From the NCBI RefSeq assembly GCF_001187555.1, contig NZ_LFIJ01000002.1, forward strand, positions 992,545-1,056,544: a stretch of DNA of 64,000 nucleotides. Direction: 5' to 3'. Below are positions 20,389-29,634 of this stretch, piece by piece; position 1 is the stretch's first letter; every line of letters starts with the position of its first letter. The notes below the pieces were generated by a model, which worked only from the letters and a program-made list of their open reading frames with translations, was not told where the DNA came from and ran no database searches. This DNA comes from Gilvimarinus polysaccharolyticus (lineage in GTDB: Bacteria; Pseudomonadota; Gammaproteobacteria; Pseudomonadales; Cellvibrionaceae). The translations under genes and the position numbers were made by a program.

Positions 20389-20581
20389 GTCATAGTTGCT
20401 TAGACAGTTTCCCTAATTAATCAGGATTGACCCCTTTTTTAGCTTTACTGTCAGGGCCTGCATCAATAAGCCAGAGAGATAGGTCATGGGTTATAAAGCT
20501 TGGCTAAAACGAAAAAATAGCGGGACGAACAACGCCACAATATTTGCTATTACAGTAACGGTTAAGTGGCGAGCATTATGA
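20389..20581 (+). pseudogene. Decayed copy of the sortase-target promoter and first codons
   Basis: The region resembles 22377-22568, the promoter, leader and start of the sortase-target gene. Shared landmarks in order: CATA-TTGC, CCCTAATTA (20411 and 22399), CATCAATA, GAGAT, then ATG (20486 and 22476) at nearly the same distance (75 and 77 nt from CCCTAATTA). The ATG opens a 31-codon frame beginning MGYKAWLKRK and containing ITVTVKW, against MSYKLWRKAE and ITATVVW in the intact gene. It stops at 20581, before any VIT domain, so it is a remnant or a separate tiny peptide. The rest of the 553-nt gap (20273-20825) shows nothing I can name. Confidence 0.6.
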
Positions 20582-20825
20582 TTGAATCGAGGCTTTAATT
20601 GGCAGTTATTAATCGATTAAGCTTTATTGGCAGGTTAATGATAGTAACGCTGATATATTAAGTAACATCGAATGGATCGGTGAATGTGGGTGTTGTGATT
20701 AAACATAGTATTTATAACGGATAAAAATCATGTGTCATGACGGGCGTATTCCCTAGAGAAAAAGGTTCTGCGCGCATCATTATTTCTCAATTGTTGCAGT
20801 CGTTATTCGTGCTACCACTAAAATA

Positions 20826-21482
20826 CTACATGGATTCGATAAGTGGTTTTAAGACTTTTTGGCCACTAGCGCGCAGTTGTAGTCTGTTGGCGTATTTTAG
20901 CAGTTGCGGGTGTGTCGTGACCAAATTAATAGGCTCGGGTGTTTCTACGTTGTAGCTAAGCATCGGCGCAAGCATTGCATCGGCTAATGTAAACTGATTG
21001 CCTACTAAAAAGGGTTTATCTCCTAACTGTCTGGCAATGATGGTGATAGCATTTTCCGCCGCTGGCCGGTTAGCGGCAATTACATCCATGCGTGGTTGAC
21101 CATTTTCGCCCTTGGGGAACACAACCTCCAACATAAAGTTTCGTACCACGCAAAAATCAACATACTGAGTGATCAAAGAACACCATTGATCAACTTGGGA
21201 ACGCTCCCAGTCGTTTTCTCCTTGCAGCGTTTCTGGGCCAAAAGCGCGATCCAAGTAACGGCCGATGCTGGCGGTTTCACACAGGGTTCTATCACCGTGA
21301 ATCAGCACTGGCATTTTGCCAAACGGGTGTAGTTGAAAGTGCTCATCGCTGTGTATATCGATAGTTTTGTCGTTAAGTGTTTTTCCTGTTTGATAGGGAA
21401 TGCCTTTTTCCTCGCACACTAGCGCCGCCATGCGCACGAACACACTAAATGACGGACCGTAAAGTTGAACTAGAGGGCTCAT
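20826..21482 (-). CDS. Glutathione S-transferase family protein
   Basis: 218 residues from the start I choose. The N-terminal thioredoxin-like half (LYGPSFSVFVRMAAL; FGKMPVLI; LCETASIGRYLD) has the conserved Pro of the glutathione-binding loop and the ETASI turn. The C-terminal half is the all-helical GST domain with the FTLADAMLAPML N-capping region. The reading frame extends 38 codons further upstream, but the ATG at 21482 has an AGGAG ribosome-binding site, fits the family's N-terminus, and leaves the operator pair outside the gene. Divergent from a TetR regulator, so probably an inducible detoxification gene. Confidence 0.88.
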   Translation of the reverse strand: MSPLVQLYGPSFSVFVRMAALVCEEKGIPYQTGKTLNDKTIDIHSDEHFQLHPFGKMPVLIHGDRTLCETASIGRYLDRAFGPETLQGENDWERSQVDQWCSLITQYVDFCVVRNFMLEVVFPKGENGQPRMDVIAANRPAAENAITIIARQLGDKPFLVGNQFTLADAMLAPMLSYNVETPEPINLVTTHPQLLKYANRLQLRASGQKVLKPLIESM

Positions 21483-21527
21483 GACTAACTCCTTGCTGTT
21501 TAGGTTTGGTCGCAGGTTAGCAGTCAC

Positions 21528-21553
21528 AACAATATGTTCAAGAACATATTGTT
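21528..21553. promoter_or_regulatory. TetR operator, site 1
   Basis: Perfect inverted repeat with 12-bp arms: AACAATATGTTC (21528-21539), AA, then its complement (21542-21553). Between the divergent GST and tetR genes, 46 nt upstream of the GST start. Confidence 0.75.
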
Positions 21554-21577
21554 GGCTGGGCGGTAATTTAGCTTTCC

Positions 21578-21601
21578 AAAATATGTTAATGAACATATTT
21601 T
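21578..21601. promoter_or_regulatory. TetR operator, site 2
   Basis: Inverted repeat AAAATATGTT (21578-21587), AATG, AACATATTTT (21592-21601). The 20-nt core 21580-21599 matches 18 of 20 bases of site 1 (21531-21550). Centres are 49 bp apart, so each divergent promoter can have its own site. Confidence 0.75.
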
Positions 21602-21681
21602 GATGAATGTGTAAGATTGGTAAATCGTTTTCCCCTTTTTCGGGTTATTTTTGACAGGCTTACTACACAGGAGTTGAATTT

Positions 21682-22245
21682 ATGGCTTGGAGCAAGGCGC
21701 ACAAATCCCAAACCCGCGAAGCGATCGTTACGGCGGCAGCTGAGCTGTTTACTCGACTTGGCTATGAGCGGGTAGGAATAAATGATGTGATGGCCGCTGC
21801 GGGGTTAACTCGCGGTGCATTTTACGCACACTTTGTTTCTAAATCGGCGCTTTATGCCGAGGCCATTAGTGTCGCCGCCGTGCGGGCTAAGAACCGGGTA
21901 CTGCAAGGCGCCTCCGTCGCGCCGAGTGCGAGTGATATTGCCGAGCGCTATTTAAGCCGTGAGCGCGCCGATGGTGGCAATGATTGTTGTCCGTTAGCAT
22001 TTTTAGCCACAGATATTTATCAGCGAGATGAGCAGGTGCGACACGCTTACGCTCATGTGTTTAAAGGTTTTGTACGTAATATTGCTCGAGCCGATAGCCG
22101 CGATGAACAAAGCGACGTAGCGTTGCAAGCGGCAGTGTTAATGGTGGGTGGCTTGGCCGTTGCCCGAGCGTTAACGGATGACCCTATGAGTGATAGGATT
22201 ATGGAGGTTTGTAAGCAAGCTATTGCTAACTTACCCGATCACTAA
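21682..22245 (+). CDS. TetR-family transcriptional regulator
   Basis: 187 residues. N-terminal TetR helix-turn-helix: TREAIVTAAAELF, LGYERVGINDVMAAAGLTRG and AFYAHFVSKSALY within residues 11-57. The C-terminal ligand-binding part is of the small GST/reductase-linked type with a Cys-Cys pair near residue 99. Divergent from the GST gene with two matching dyads between them, so it is expected to repress both itself and the GST. An AGGAG-like ribosome-binding site precedes ATG 21682. Confidence 0.9.
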   Translation: MAWSKAHKSQTREAIVTAAAELFTRLGYERVGINDVMAAAGLTRGAFYAHFVSKSALYAEAISVAAVRAKNRVLQGASVAPSASDIAERYLSRERADGGNDCCPLAFLATDIYQRDEQVRHAYAHVFKGFVRNIARADSRDEQSDVALQAAVLMVGGLAVARALTDDPMSDRIMEVCKQAIANLPDH

Positions 22246-22376
22246 CGACAAAAATCGCCTTGTACAGAACGTTTATGATTGTATGTAGACATTATACTCC
22301 TGTCGTTACCTTAAGTTTGGTGGATGGGCACTCATTTTTACTATCCGCATCGCTATTAATTCCATCGCCACAATTG

Positions 22377-22568
22377 ATCATAATTGCCCAGAAGATTGCC
22401 CTAATTAGTCGCGGCTTGGCCCTATTGTTTTGTTGTACTGGCAGCATCAATACTAACAAAGCCGGGAGATAAATCATGAGTTATAAGTTGTGGCGAAAAG
22501 CAGAGAAAATAGCGAGGCGGGCAATACTGAGCATGCTCACTATTACGGCAACGGTTGTCTGGGCTGAG
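22377..22568 (+). repeat. Intact copy of the duplicated sortase-target leader
   Basis: Promoter, leader and first codons of the sortase-target gene, duplicated in decayed form at 20389-20581 (see that entry). The two copies lie in direct orientation on either side of the GST/TetR pair. GGGAG at 22464-22468 is the ribosome-binding site for ATG 22476. Confidence 0.55.
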
Positions 22569-24584
22569 CCTGATTCTGGTCGTTTGGTGCTGTTGGCTGA
22601 CGATGACAGTGTAGCCGGCACGACGACAGAAGCACTGCATTTGGGGACCCACATAGATCTTAGCGTACAGGGGTTGCAAGCCCAGGTATTGGTGTCGCAA
22701 ACGTTTAAGAATCAAACCGATGAGTGGGTGAGCGCGACCTATGTTTACCCGTTGGCGGAAGACAGCGCCGTTAGCCGATTAAAAATGGTGGTGGGCGAAC
22801 GCGTGATTGAAGGCGAAATTCAAGAAAAAGCACAGGCGCGTAAAACTTTTGAAGCGGCTAAAGTTGCGGGCAAGAAAGCCACATTGATTGAACAGCAAAG
22901 GCCCAATTTATTCCGGCAACAAATCGCTAATATTGCCCCTGGTGAGACGGTTAGAATTGATTTGGGATATAGCCAGCAGGTGATTTACGACTCTGGTGAG
23001 TTTCGCCTGCGTCTACCTTTAACCTTAACCCCACGCTATATTCCGGGCGTTGTAAGTACTGAGCTCGAGGCTATCCAAACACTCACCACTGGCGCCCAAG
23101 GTTGGGCCCGTGCCACCGATCAAGTCAAAGATGCGGCCTCCATTACGCCACTACAAAAATACGCCGCAGTAGGGAAGGTTGTAAATCCTGTAAGTATCGA
23201 TCTAAAGCTTGATGCTGGAATGCCTTTAGCTTGGGTGCGCAGTGCTACCCATCAGCTTACGGTTAACCAACCTAAGGGTGACGATTTAGGTAAGCGTCGT
23301 ATTCACTTTAGCCAAGCTAAGGTGAGTATGGATCGCGATTTTGAGATAAGTTGGCAGCCGACGGCGCAGAGTGCCCCGGTTGCGGCGCAATTTGTAAGCG
23401 AGTGGCAGGACGAGCGATATTTACAGCTTATGTTAATGCCGCCACGTGAAGTGGCGAGTAGCAGGCTAACGCCACGTGAACTGGTGTTGGTGGTAGATAC
23501 TTCAGGCTCTATGGCGGGCGATTCTATTAAGCAGGCGCGAGCCAGTGCGTTGCTGGCGCTGGATACGTTAACGGCGCAAGATCGGTTTAATGTTATTTTA
23601 TTCTCCAGTGATACCCGTGCAGTATTTTCTGATGTGGTAACGGCCACAGCGGATAATCTCAAAGTTGCAGCTAAAGCCTTGGCCAGCATGCAGGCTAATG
23701 GCGGCACTGAAATATTGCCGGCATTAGAGCAGGCATTTTCTTACAAAAAAGATGCCGAACATTTACAGCAAATTGTATTTTTAACCGATGGCAGTGTGGG
23801 TAATGAGGCCGCGCTGTTGCAACATATTCATAGAAACTTGGGTGATGCTCGTTTGTTTACGGTTGCTATTGGTAGCGCCCCTAACCGATTTTTTATGCGT
23901 CGTGCAGCGGAGTTTGGTCGCGGTAGTTTTACCGAGATCGCCAGCGCCGCGCAAATTGAACAACGCATGGCGGATTTGCTCAATAAGTTAAAAAGTCCAG
24001 TTGTTACTAATATCACCATTGATTGGCCACAGCCGGTGCAGATGTATCCGCGTCGTATTCCCGATTTGTATTGGGGTGAACCGCTACTGGTAACGGCTAA
24101 ATTATCGCCTTGGCCTAGCGGTTCACAGCCGATGATAACAGTGCGTGGTACAAGCGCCGGAAAATCCTGGCAGCGCGACCTTGTTTTAAATACTGTTGCT
24201 GGGCAGAGCGATACAAAATTATTACCCGTATTAGCGCAGCGCTTTGGGCGTGAAAAGATAAAATTTTTAGAAAACGAACTGTATGTTAATGGTCGAGATG
24301 TCAATAATGAAGCGCAGCAAGAAATATTACCAGTGGCACTTAAGTATCAATTAATGTCGCGTTATACCAGCTTGGTAGCGGTTGATAAAACTCCTGTTCG
24401 CCCTGCTGAAAGTGCCTTACGCGAGCGTGCCGTTAGTAATGCTATGCCGGCAGGTGCCACCATGCAGGCACTGAGTTATCCGCAAACCGCTCTAGGTGTC
24501 AGCTGGCATTTATTGTTGGGTGCTTTGGCTTTATTGGCGTTAATCGTTTTAAAGGGTATGGAGGTGCGTTATGCCGAAGCGTAA
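22476..24584 (+). CDS. Marine proteobacterial sortase target protein (VIT-VWA)
   Basis: 702 residues. N-terminal signal segment (about 17-31), a VIT domain (about 45-175, related to inter-alpha-trypsin inhibitor heavy chains), a von Willebrand A domain with an intact MIDAS DTSGS (Asp341, Ser343, Ser345), and a C-terminal sorting signal: YPQTA (668-672), a hydrophobic helix (about 676-694) and a short charged tail. This matches the family defined as the dedicated substrate of class GN sortase. The usual LPxTG-type leucine is Tyr here. The next gene is that sortase and overlaps by 14 nt. Probably exposed on the periplasmic or outer surface; function unknown. Confidence 0.92.
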   Translation: MSYKLWRKAEKIARRAILSMLTITATVVWAEPDSGRLVLLADDDSVAGTTTEALHLGTHIDLSVQGLQAQVLVSQTFKNQTDEWVSATYVYPLAEDSAVSRLKMVVGERVIEGEIQEKAQARKTFEAAKVAGKKATLIEQQRPNLFRQQIANIAPGETVRIDLGYSQQVIYDSGEFRLRLPLTLTPRYIPGVVSTELEAIQTLTTGAQGWARATDQVKDAASITPLQKYAAVGKVVNPVSIDLKLDAGMPLAWVRSATHQLTVNQPKGDDLGKRRIHFSQAKVSMDRDFEISWQPTAQSAPVAAQFVSEWQDERYLQLMLMPPREVASSRLTPRELVLVVDTSGSMAGDSIKQARASALLALDTLTAQDRFNVILFSSDTRAVFSDVVTATADNLKVAAKALASMQANGGTEILPALEQAFSYKKDAEHLQQIVFLTDGSVGNEAALLQHIHRNLGDARLFTVAIGSAPNRFFMRRAAEFGRGSFTEIASAAQIEQRMADLLNKLKSPVVTNITIDWPQPVQMYPRRIPDLYWGEPLLVTAKLSPWPSGSQPMITVRGTSAGKSWQRDLVLNTVAGQSDTKLLPVLAQRFGREKIKFLENELYVNGRDVNNEAQQEILPVALKYQLMSRYTSLVAVDKTPVRPAESALRERAVSNAMPAGATMQALSYPQTALGVSWHLLLGALALLALIVLKGMEVRYAEA

Positions 24585-25230
24585 CAAACCTCACACGGAG
24601 TTGCCTAGGTGGCATCGTGGCCGCTTAGTTTTGAGTGCTTTATTGCTGCTGGTGTTGTTGTGGCAGTGGGGGAGTGCGTTTGCCATAGAGGCTAAAGCAC
24701 AGTTGGCACAAGTGCTAATAGAACGCGCTTGGCAGCAAAAACTTGCGGCGCCGACACTGACTGTAGCGCCTTGGCCCTGGGCCGATACTCATGCTGTTGG
24801 GCGCTTGCAGGTGCTTGATGCATCCGGTGCCGTACGCCAAGATTTATATGTGCTAGCCGGTGGGCACGGCGAAGCGTTGGCTTTTGGTCCAGGTTTAATG
24901 TCAATCGGTGGGGCCGAAGTGAATAGCGCGCGCGTGATAGCGGGACACAGAGATACGCATTTTGCATTTTTACGCGAGTTAAAAGACGGCGATATTTTGC
25001 GTTGGCAAAGTACGGATGGTCGGTGGCGCCGCTATGTGATTAGTCAACAAAGTATTGCTAACTCAATGCAAGATTCGCTGTGGGTGAACCCGGAAGCCGA
25101 TAGTCTGTGGCTGATAACGTGTTATCCGTTTGATGCCATGCGTGCTGGTGGGCCGTTGCGATATGTTGTGCGGGCCGATCGCGAGAAAGTTGGGTCGAAT
25201 TATATGCGCAATAGACAGGTTAGCTTGTGA
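24571..25230 (+). CDS. Class GN sortase
   Basis: 219-residue transpeptidase of the Gram-negative sortase class. One N-terminal transmembrane segment (about 18-37) and a sortase beta-barrel with His126 (IAGHRDTHF), catalytic Cys184 (LITCYPFD) and Arg197 (GGPLRYVV). It should cleave the YPQTA signal of the overlapping upstream gene; a single substrate encoded next door is the norm for this class. The start overlaps the preceding gene by 14 nt, so translation is likely coupled. Confidence 0.94.
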   Translation: MPKRNKPHTELPRWHRGRLVLSALLLLVLLWQWGSAFAIEAKAQLAQVLIERAWQQKLAAPTLTVAPWPWADTHAVGRLQVLDASGAVRQDLYVLAGGHGEALAFGPGLMSIGGAEVNSARVIAGHRDTHFAFLRELKDGDILRWQSTDGRWRRYVISQQSIANSMQDSLWVNPEADSLWLITCYPFDAMRAGGPLRYVVRADREKVGSNYMRNRQVSL

Positions 25231-25247
25231 GTACAGTGGCACCAAGT

Positions 25248-26189
25248 TTAATCGTTCGATTTTTCTATGGGCTGAGGCTTATGCGCTAACAGTGGTTGAG
25301 CCAGTTCTGCCATAAGAACTGGGTTGGGATGTGTTAGTACCAAAATGTCGGTGTTTGGATCACCAATGCGCTGTATCGCAGGGCCAAAGTATTGCTTTAG
25401 TAATTGGTCGTGAGTACCGTTATCCGAGACTATTTTAAAGCCCTGTTCGATACGCTGTGCCAGCTCTGGATGTTTGCCACTTACCTGAAATACCATCGCG
25501 TGTGGGTAATAAATAATAGGTTGGTAAGCAATTGTTAATTGTTCGTGGAGTTTATTGGCTGAAAATTCTTGCTCGATCTCGGCAACACCTAAAAAGATGG
25601 CATCAAAGCGCGCATAGGCGAGCATCTCAAACATAGTTTCAAAGCGGCCGTTATCGTTGATGGTGAAACCGTTGTGGCGTAGGATTGCGGCATCTTCCCA
25701 GCTATGGCCCTGGCCGATAATTAAGTTGCGTAAATCGTGTTCGGCCGCAGCTTGTGCGTACCGCTGGTCATCGCCTTGGCGAATAATGGCGGCGCGATAA
25801 CCCAACAGGCCTTTCATTACCGGCTGCCGAATCAAGAGTATGGTGTTGTCGCGAGTGTATTGATCCTCTCGTAACCCCGATACATAAACGTTGGCGAGCT
25901 TACCCTCAGCAATGACTTGCCGGCCACGCAGGGTGCCTAATGGGGCGTTGTTAACCGAGAGCTTGTAGCTAGGGTAATGGTCGGCGGTGCTGTCTAAAAT
26001 GGCACTTAATAAGGCGATCTCATAAAGCCCACGAGCAGCCTTGCCGGCCCAAAGGGTGACTGGCATGGCGGCGTCATTATTTTGCTGTTGCTCGGATTGT
26101 GCGTTATTGATGGCATCGGCCTGTGATGCTTGAGCCAGCAGTAGGCAGGCCAATAACTGGCCGCATAGCAACAGCAAAGGCCGCAAATG
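25248..26189 (-). CDS. Periplasmic substrate-binding protein (PBPb type)
   Basis: 313 residues with a signal peptide at 1-24 (MHLRPLLLLC... ending SQADA). The body shows the two-lobe solute-binding fold of amino-acid-type binding proteins, for example the YARFDAIFLGVAEIE segment where the ligand lobe closes. No permease or ATPase gene is adjacent, so it may be a stand-alone sensor or binding protein. The frame extends to 26252; I prefer 26189 because the signal peptide then begins correctly, although no good Shine-Dalgarno marks either start. Convergent with the sortase gene. Confidence 0.75.
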   Translation of the reverse strand, partial: HLRPLLLLCGQLLACLLLAQASQADAINNAQSEQQQNNDAAMPVTLWAGKAARGLYEIALLSAILDSTADHYPSYKLSVNNAPLGTLRGRQVIAEGKLANVYVSGLREDQYTRDNTILLIRQPVMKGLLGYRAAIIRQGDDQRYAQAAAEHDLRNLIIGQGHSWEDAAILRHNGFTINDNGRFETMFEMLAYARFDAIFLGVAEIEQEFSANKLHEQLTIAYQPIIYYPHAMVFQVSGKHPELAQRIEQGFKIVSDNGTHDQLLKQYFGPAIQRIGDPNTDILVLTHPNPVLMAELAQPLLAHKPQPIEKSND

Positions 26190-26424
26190 CATAGCGGTAG
26201 CGACACAGTGTTTAATTTGACAGCTGCGCGTTGCGATAAATTGTAAGCACATAACCTAGCTCGATCGTCGGGTTAAAAACGCGGATACAGTTTGTCGTAA
26301 TATAAGGCGAACTCAAAACCTATGAATATTATTGTGGCTTCGATGGTATAACGTGCCAGGGTGTTTTGGCAACTGACGGCTGAAGTCTTAGAACGTATAA
26401 TAAAATTTTAGGGTAGGGTAAGTT

Positions 26425-28173
26425 ATGTCGGCGCGTCGCCAATTTCAAGGGTTACATATCGCCAGTGGGCTACGTGACAGTTGCTTGCGCGAGCGCTATA
26501 GCTTAAAACAACTGCGCGGCGATCTTATGGCCGGCCTAACGGTCGGAATCTCGGCAATCCCGCTATCTATGGCGTTAGCTATTGCGATAGGGGTGCCGCC
26601 AGAACATGGTTTGTACACCTCGCTAGTGGCCGGCTTGATTATGGCCGTTTTAGGTGGTTCGCGTTATTCCGTCTCGGGGCCAACGGCGGCTTTTGTCGTA
26701 ATCTTACAACCCGTGGTGCAGCAATTTGGTGTGCCGGGACTGATGCTAACCACATTGTTGGCGGGTGTTTTTATTTTACTTATGGCACTGGCGCAATTTG
26801 GCCGAGTGTTAAGTTACATTCCTCATACTGTTACCTTTGGTTTTACGCTGGGTATCGCCATTGTTATTGCCACCTTACAGATCCCAGATTTACTCGGCTT
26901 GGTGCTGACCGAGGCAATGCCGAGTTTCTTTTTTGCCAAGCTATGGGCTGTCGTCTCGCATCTGCCTACGGTGCATTGGCCAACACTTATTGTCACGTCG
27001 GTGTCGTTTGCGGTGATGTACCTTTGGCCTCAGGTAAAAGTACCGATTCCAGCGCATTTGATTACGTTATTGGCAGGTGTTTTCGTGGCATTGTTACTCG
27101 CACATTTTGGTTATCCTGTTGCGACAATCGCGAGCACGTTTGAATATCACGCGTTGACTGGCCATACAGTTGAAGGAATACCTAATTTTTTGCCACATTT
27201 CACGTTGCCATGGCAGGGGGTAGAGGGCAATTACTGGACATTTTCAATGTTGGGCGAGCTGCTGCCGAAAGCCTTAACCATCGCCTTACTTGGTGCGATC
27301 GAGGCGTTGTTATGCGCGGTTATGCTACAGCGTTTGACGGGCAAGCATTACCAAGCTAATGCCGAATTGTTTGGTCAAGGCGTGGGCAATATTGTCGCTC
27401 CGTTCTTTGGTGGTTTTAGCGCGGCCCCCGAGCTTGCTCGCTCGACTACAAATTATCGTGCTGGCGCAGCAACACCATTGGCTGCGGTTATCCACACTGG
27501 CGTTATCGCCGCGTGTTTGCTTTGGGCCTCGCCTTATCTTAAGCATTTGCCGATGGCCTGTATGGCTACGTTGGTTGTTATTGTGGCCTGGCGTATGTGT
27601 CACGGCCGGCAAATATTAAAAACAATCCGCACCGCACCCTCGGCAGACCTAATTGTATTTTTAATTTGTTTTTCATTAACGCTGTTGGTTGATATGGTGG
27701 TCGCTATTGGCTCGGCAGTGGTTATTGCCTCGTTGCTGTTTATGCGTGATATCGCCACTATGACCAAAGCGCGTGATATCACCAAAGCGCTCAGGCATGT
27801 ACCGCGCCCTTTGCCTGAGCACTGGCGAGTCATCAAAATATCCGGGCCATTGTTTTTTGCTGCTGCCGATAAAATATTCACCGAGCTGGATGCGTTAGCT
27901 AAAGATCAGCAAGGGCTTGTTATACATATGGACGGCGTACCGCTGCTAGATGCCGGCGGGCTCGATGGTTTAACGGGATTTATTACCCGCTGTAAAAAAC
28001 ACCAATGCCAGCTGATTTTTTCTGATATTCAGTTTCAGCCGTTAAAAGCCATGGTTAAAGCGGGCATTAAACCTGAAAACGGCAATTTTACGATTTATCC
28101 AATACTCACCGATGCACTTGATGCGGTATTAGAGCAAGAGCTCGAGCCGCAACTAGCCAATGTAGATAGCTAA
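26425..28173 (+). CDS. SulP-family anion transporter with STAS domain
   Basis: 582 residues: SulP membrane domain of 12-14 helices (about 30-435), including the signature DLMAGLTVGISAIPLSMA and SVSGPTAAF, and a C-terminal STAS domain (about 450-560) with the GVPLLDAGGLDGL core. SulP proteins move sulfate, bicarbonate, dicarboxylates or other anions; nothing here fixes the substrate. No carbonic anhydrase gene is adjacent. AGGGTA-type ribosome-binding site before ATG 26425. The following 96-nt gap has a small dyad (28215-28231). Confidence 0.92.
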   Translation: MSARRQFQGLHIASGLRDSCLRERYSLKQLRGDLMAGLTVGISAIPLSMALAIAIGVPPEHGLYTSLVAGLIMAVLGGSRYSVSGPTAAFVVILQPVVQQFGVPGLMLTTLLAGVFILLMALAQFGRVLSYIPHTVTFGFTLGIAIVIATLQIPDLLGLVLTEAMPSFFFAKLWAVVSHLPTVHWPTLIVTSVSFAVMYLWPQVKVPIPAHLITLLAGVFVALLLAHFGYPVATIASTFEYHALTGHTVEGIPNFLPHFTLPWQGVEGNYWTFSMLGELLPKALTIALLGAIEALLCAVMLQRLTGKHYQANAELFGQGVGNIVAPFFGGFSAAPELARSTTNYRAGAATPLAAVIHTGVIAACLLWASPYLKHLPMACMATLVVIVAWRMCHGRQILKTIRTAPSADLIVFLICFSLTLLVDMVVAIGSAVVIASLLFMRDIATMTKARDITKALRHVPRPLPEHWRVIKISGPLFFAAADKIFTELDALAKDQQGLVIHMDGVPLLDAGGLDGLTGFITRCKKHQCQLIFSDIQFQPLKAMVKAGIKPENGNFTIYPILTDALDAVLEQELEPQLANVDS

Positions 28174-28269
28174 CAAGCCCTATTTGAATTAATTTATGGT
28201 ATAAAAGCGGGGCAGTCCATAGCTTATGGACAAATATCGCCTTGCAATAATAATAGACAGGGAGTTTTT

Positions 28270-29622
28270 ATGATTCGTTTTTGTGTGTCTTTGGTATTAT
28301 CTTTATCTGTTTTTCTTTCTGTTAACGTTGTCGCTGCGGAGCAGGCCTCTGCTCAATCAGGGTTAGATGTTAACGGCCGTTATTACGTTAGTAAATTGGA
28401 TGTAGATCTAACTCAGTGTTGTGTATTTGGTGAGTTTCTTAATGAGCCACAATTCACCGCCGTAGTGCATAAAATGCTGTTATTTAAATTGCGTGAATCT
28501 GGTTTGACATTACTTGATCAGGCTGAAGATGATGCGATTGGTTTGAGTTTTCGATTAGATTACTACCGCCATTTCTGGGGCGATCAGACCCCAATGCCTA
28601 TGGCAAAAATGGGTGATCCCGAATTCTTTTATAGTGTGGCTGCAAAGATGGGCGAGCAGGAGCTATATAGCTTTGACTCTGATCGACGCACGATGAAAAG
28701 CATTGATTTAGCTGGAATAAACGGCACCGATCAGCAGAAAAAAGACTATGGCTACGCACTAAGAGCCGGTGGTGTGCTTGCCGGCGCCATGATTAAAGAA
28801 ATTGCCGGAGCCAGCTTTAATAATAAAGTGATACCAGCCGAATTTGTTCCAATGTTAATAGAGTTACAGGCAGAGTTTGCGGCCGAACCTGAGCGTGTTA
28901 ACGATTACATCCCTGCAACTGTGACCGACGGCTACTTAACGATATTTTCCAGTGGCGATAGTGATGATCGTATCGACGCCTATAAAGCCATACGCCGGGG
29001 TTGGTATAATGACAAGCGCTTATTTGACGCGATTGTTAATAACATTAAACTGCGCTATACCCTTGATGAGCGCAGTGACATAAAAGAAACCCGAGAGGCG
29101 ATGAATGCGTTGGCCAGTTCTGGCATGAGCATTTATGAAGAATTTTTTAAGGAGCTTGAGGTCGACGATAAAGCACCTAAAAAGATTCAGGGCCAAGCGG
29201 AAGATAGCCTGAAAATTCTGCAAAAACGTGCAGCATTAGTTGGCGCCGTGCACGACACTAGGACGATGGATCTAAGCCAAAACTGGCAAGTCAATCAGTT
29301 GGCCAACCGCGCCCGAAGCTTTGACAGAAAAACCTCGGTGGCGGCTTTAAAAGAGATTTATCGCAACCACCGTGACAATACCTATATTGTCGAATCGCTG
29401 GCTCAGATGCTAAAAGATGAGGCCTATGTGGATGGCTTTCGCTCTGGCCAGCGTACCGATGTCCATGCATGGGCCGTTCGTATTGTCGGCATGAGCGGAC
29501 AAGAGCAATACCTCAGTTTGCTAAAATCTTTGGAAGATGACGCTGTATTTTCTAAAGTTCGTGACTACGCTGAAAAGTATTACGAAGAGCTGGAAGACTA
29601 CATCGAAGATCAGCGTGATTAA
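28270..29622 (+). CDS. Secreted protein of unknown function with helical repeats
   Basis: 450 residues with a signal peptide at 1-22 (cleavage after VVA). The first 200 residues are mixed alpha/beta with a Cys pair (QCCVFGEF near 47); the C-terminal part, from about 210, is helical and repetitive, resembling HEAT/ARM repeats in its spacing of helices. No enzymatic motif. A GGGAG ribosome-binding site precedes the ATG. It stands alone with a strong terminator that overlaps the next gene's 3' end. I do not recognise the family. Confidence 0.75.
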   Translation: MIRFCVSLVLSLSVFLSVNVVAAEQASAQSGLDVNGRYYVSKLDVDLTQCCVFGEFLNEPQFTAVVHKMLLFKLRESGLTLLDQAEDDAIGLSFRLDYYRHFWGDQTPMPMAKMGDPEFFYSVAAKMGEQELYSFDSDRRTMKSIDLAGINGTDQQKKDYGYALRAGGVLAGAMIKEIAGASFNNKVIPAEFVPMLIELQAEFAAEPERVNDYIPATVTDGYLTIFSSGDSDDRIDAYKAIRRGWYNDKRLFDAIVNNIKLRYTLDERSDIKETREAMNALASSGMSIYEEFFKELEVDDKAPKKIQGQAEDSLKILQKRAALVGAVHDTRTMDLSQNWQVNQLANRARSFDRKTSVAALKEIYRNHRDNTYIVESLAQMLKDEAYVDGFRSGQRTDVHAWAVRIVGMSGQEQYLSLLKSLEDDAVFSKVRDYAEKYYEELEDYIEDQRD

Positions 29623-29634
29623 ACACTGTCGCTG

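Noticed and set aside
22260-22472. 70-residue frame before the sortase-target gene.
   Set aside because: It covers the promoter/leader region that is duplicated upstream, and the frame is not kept in the other copy.
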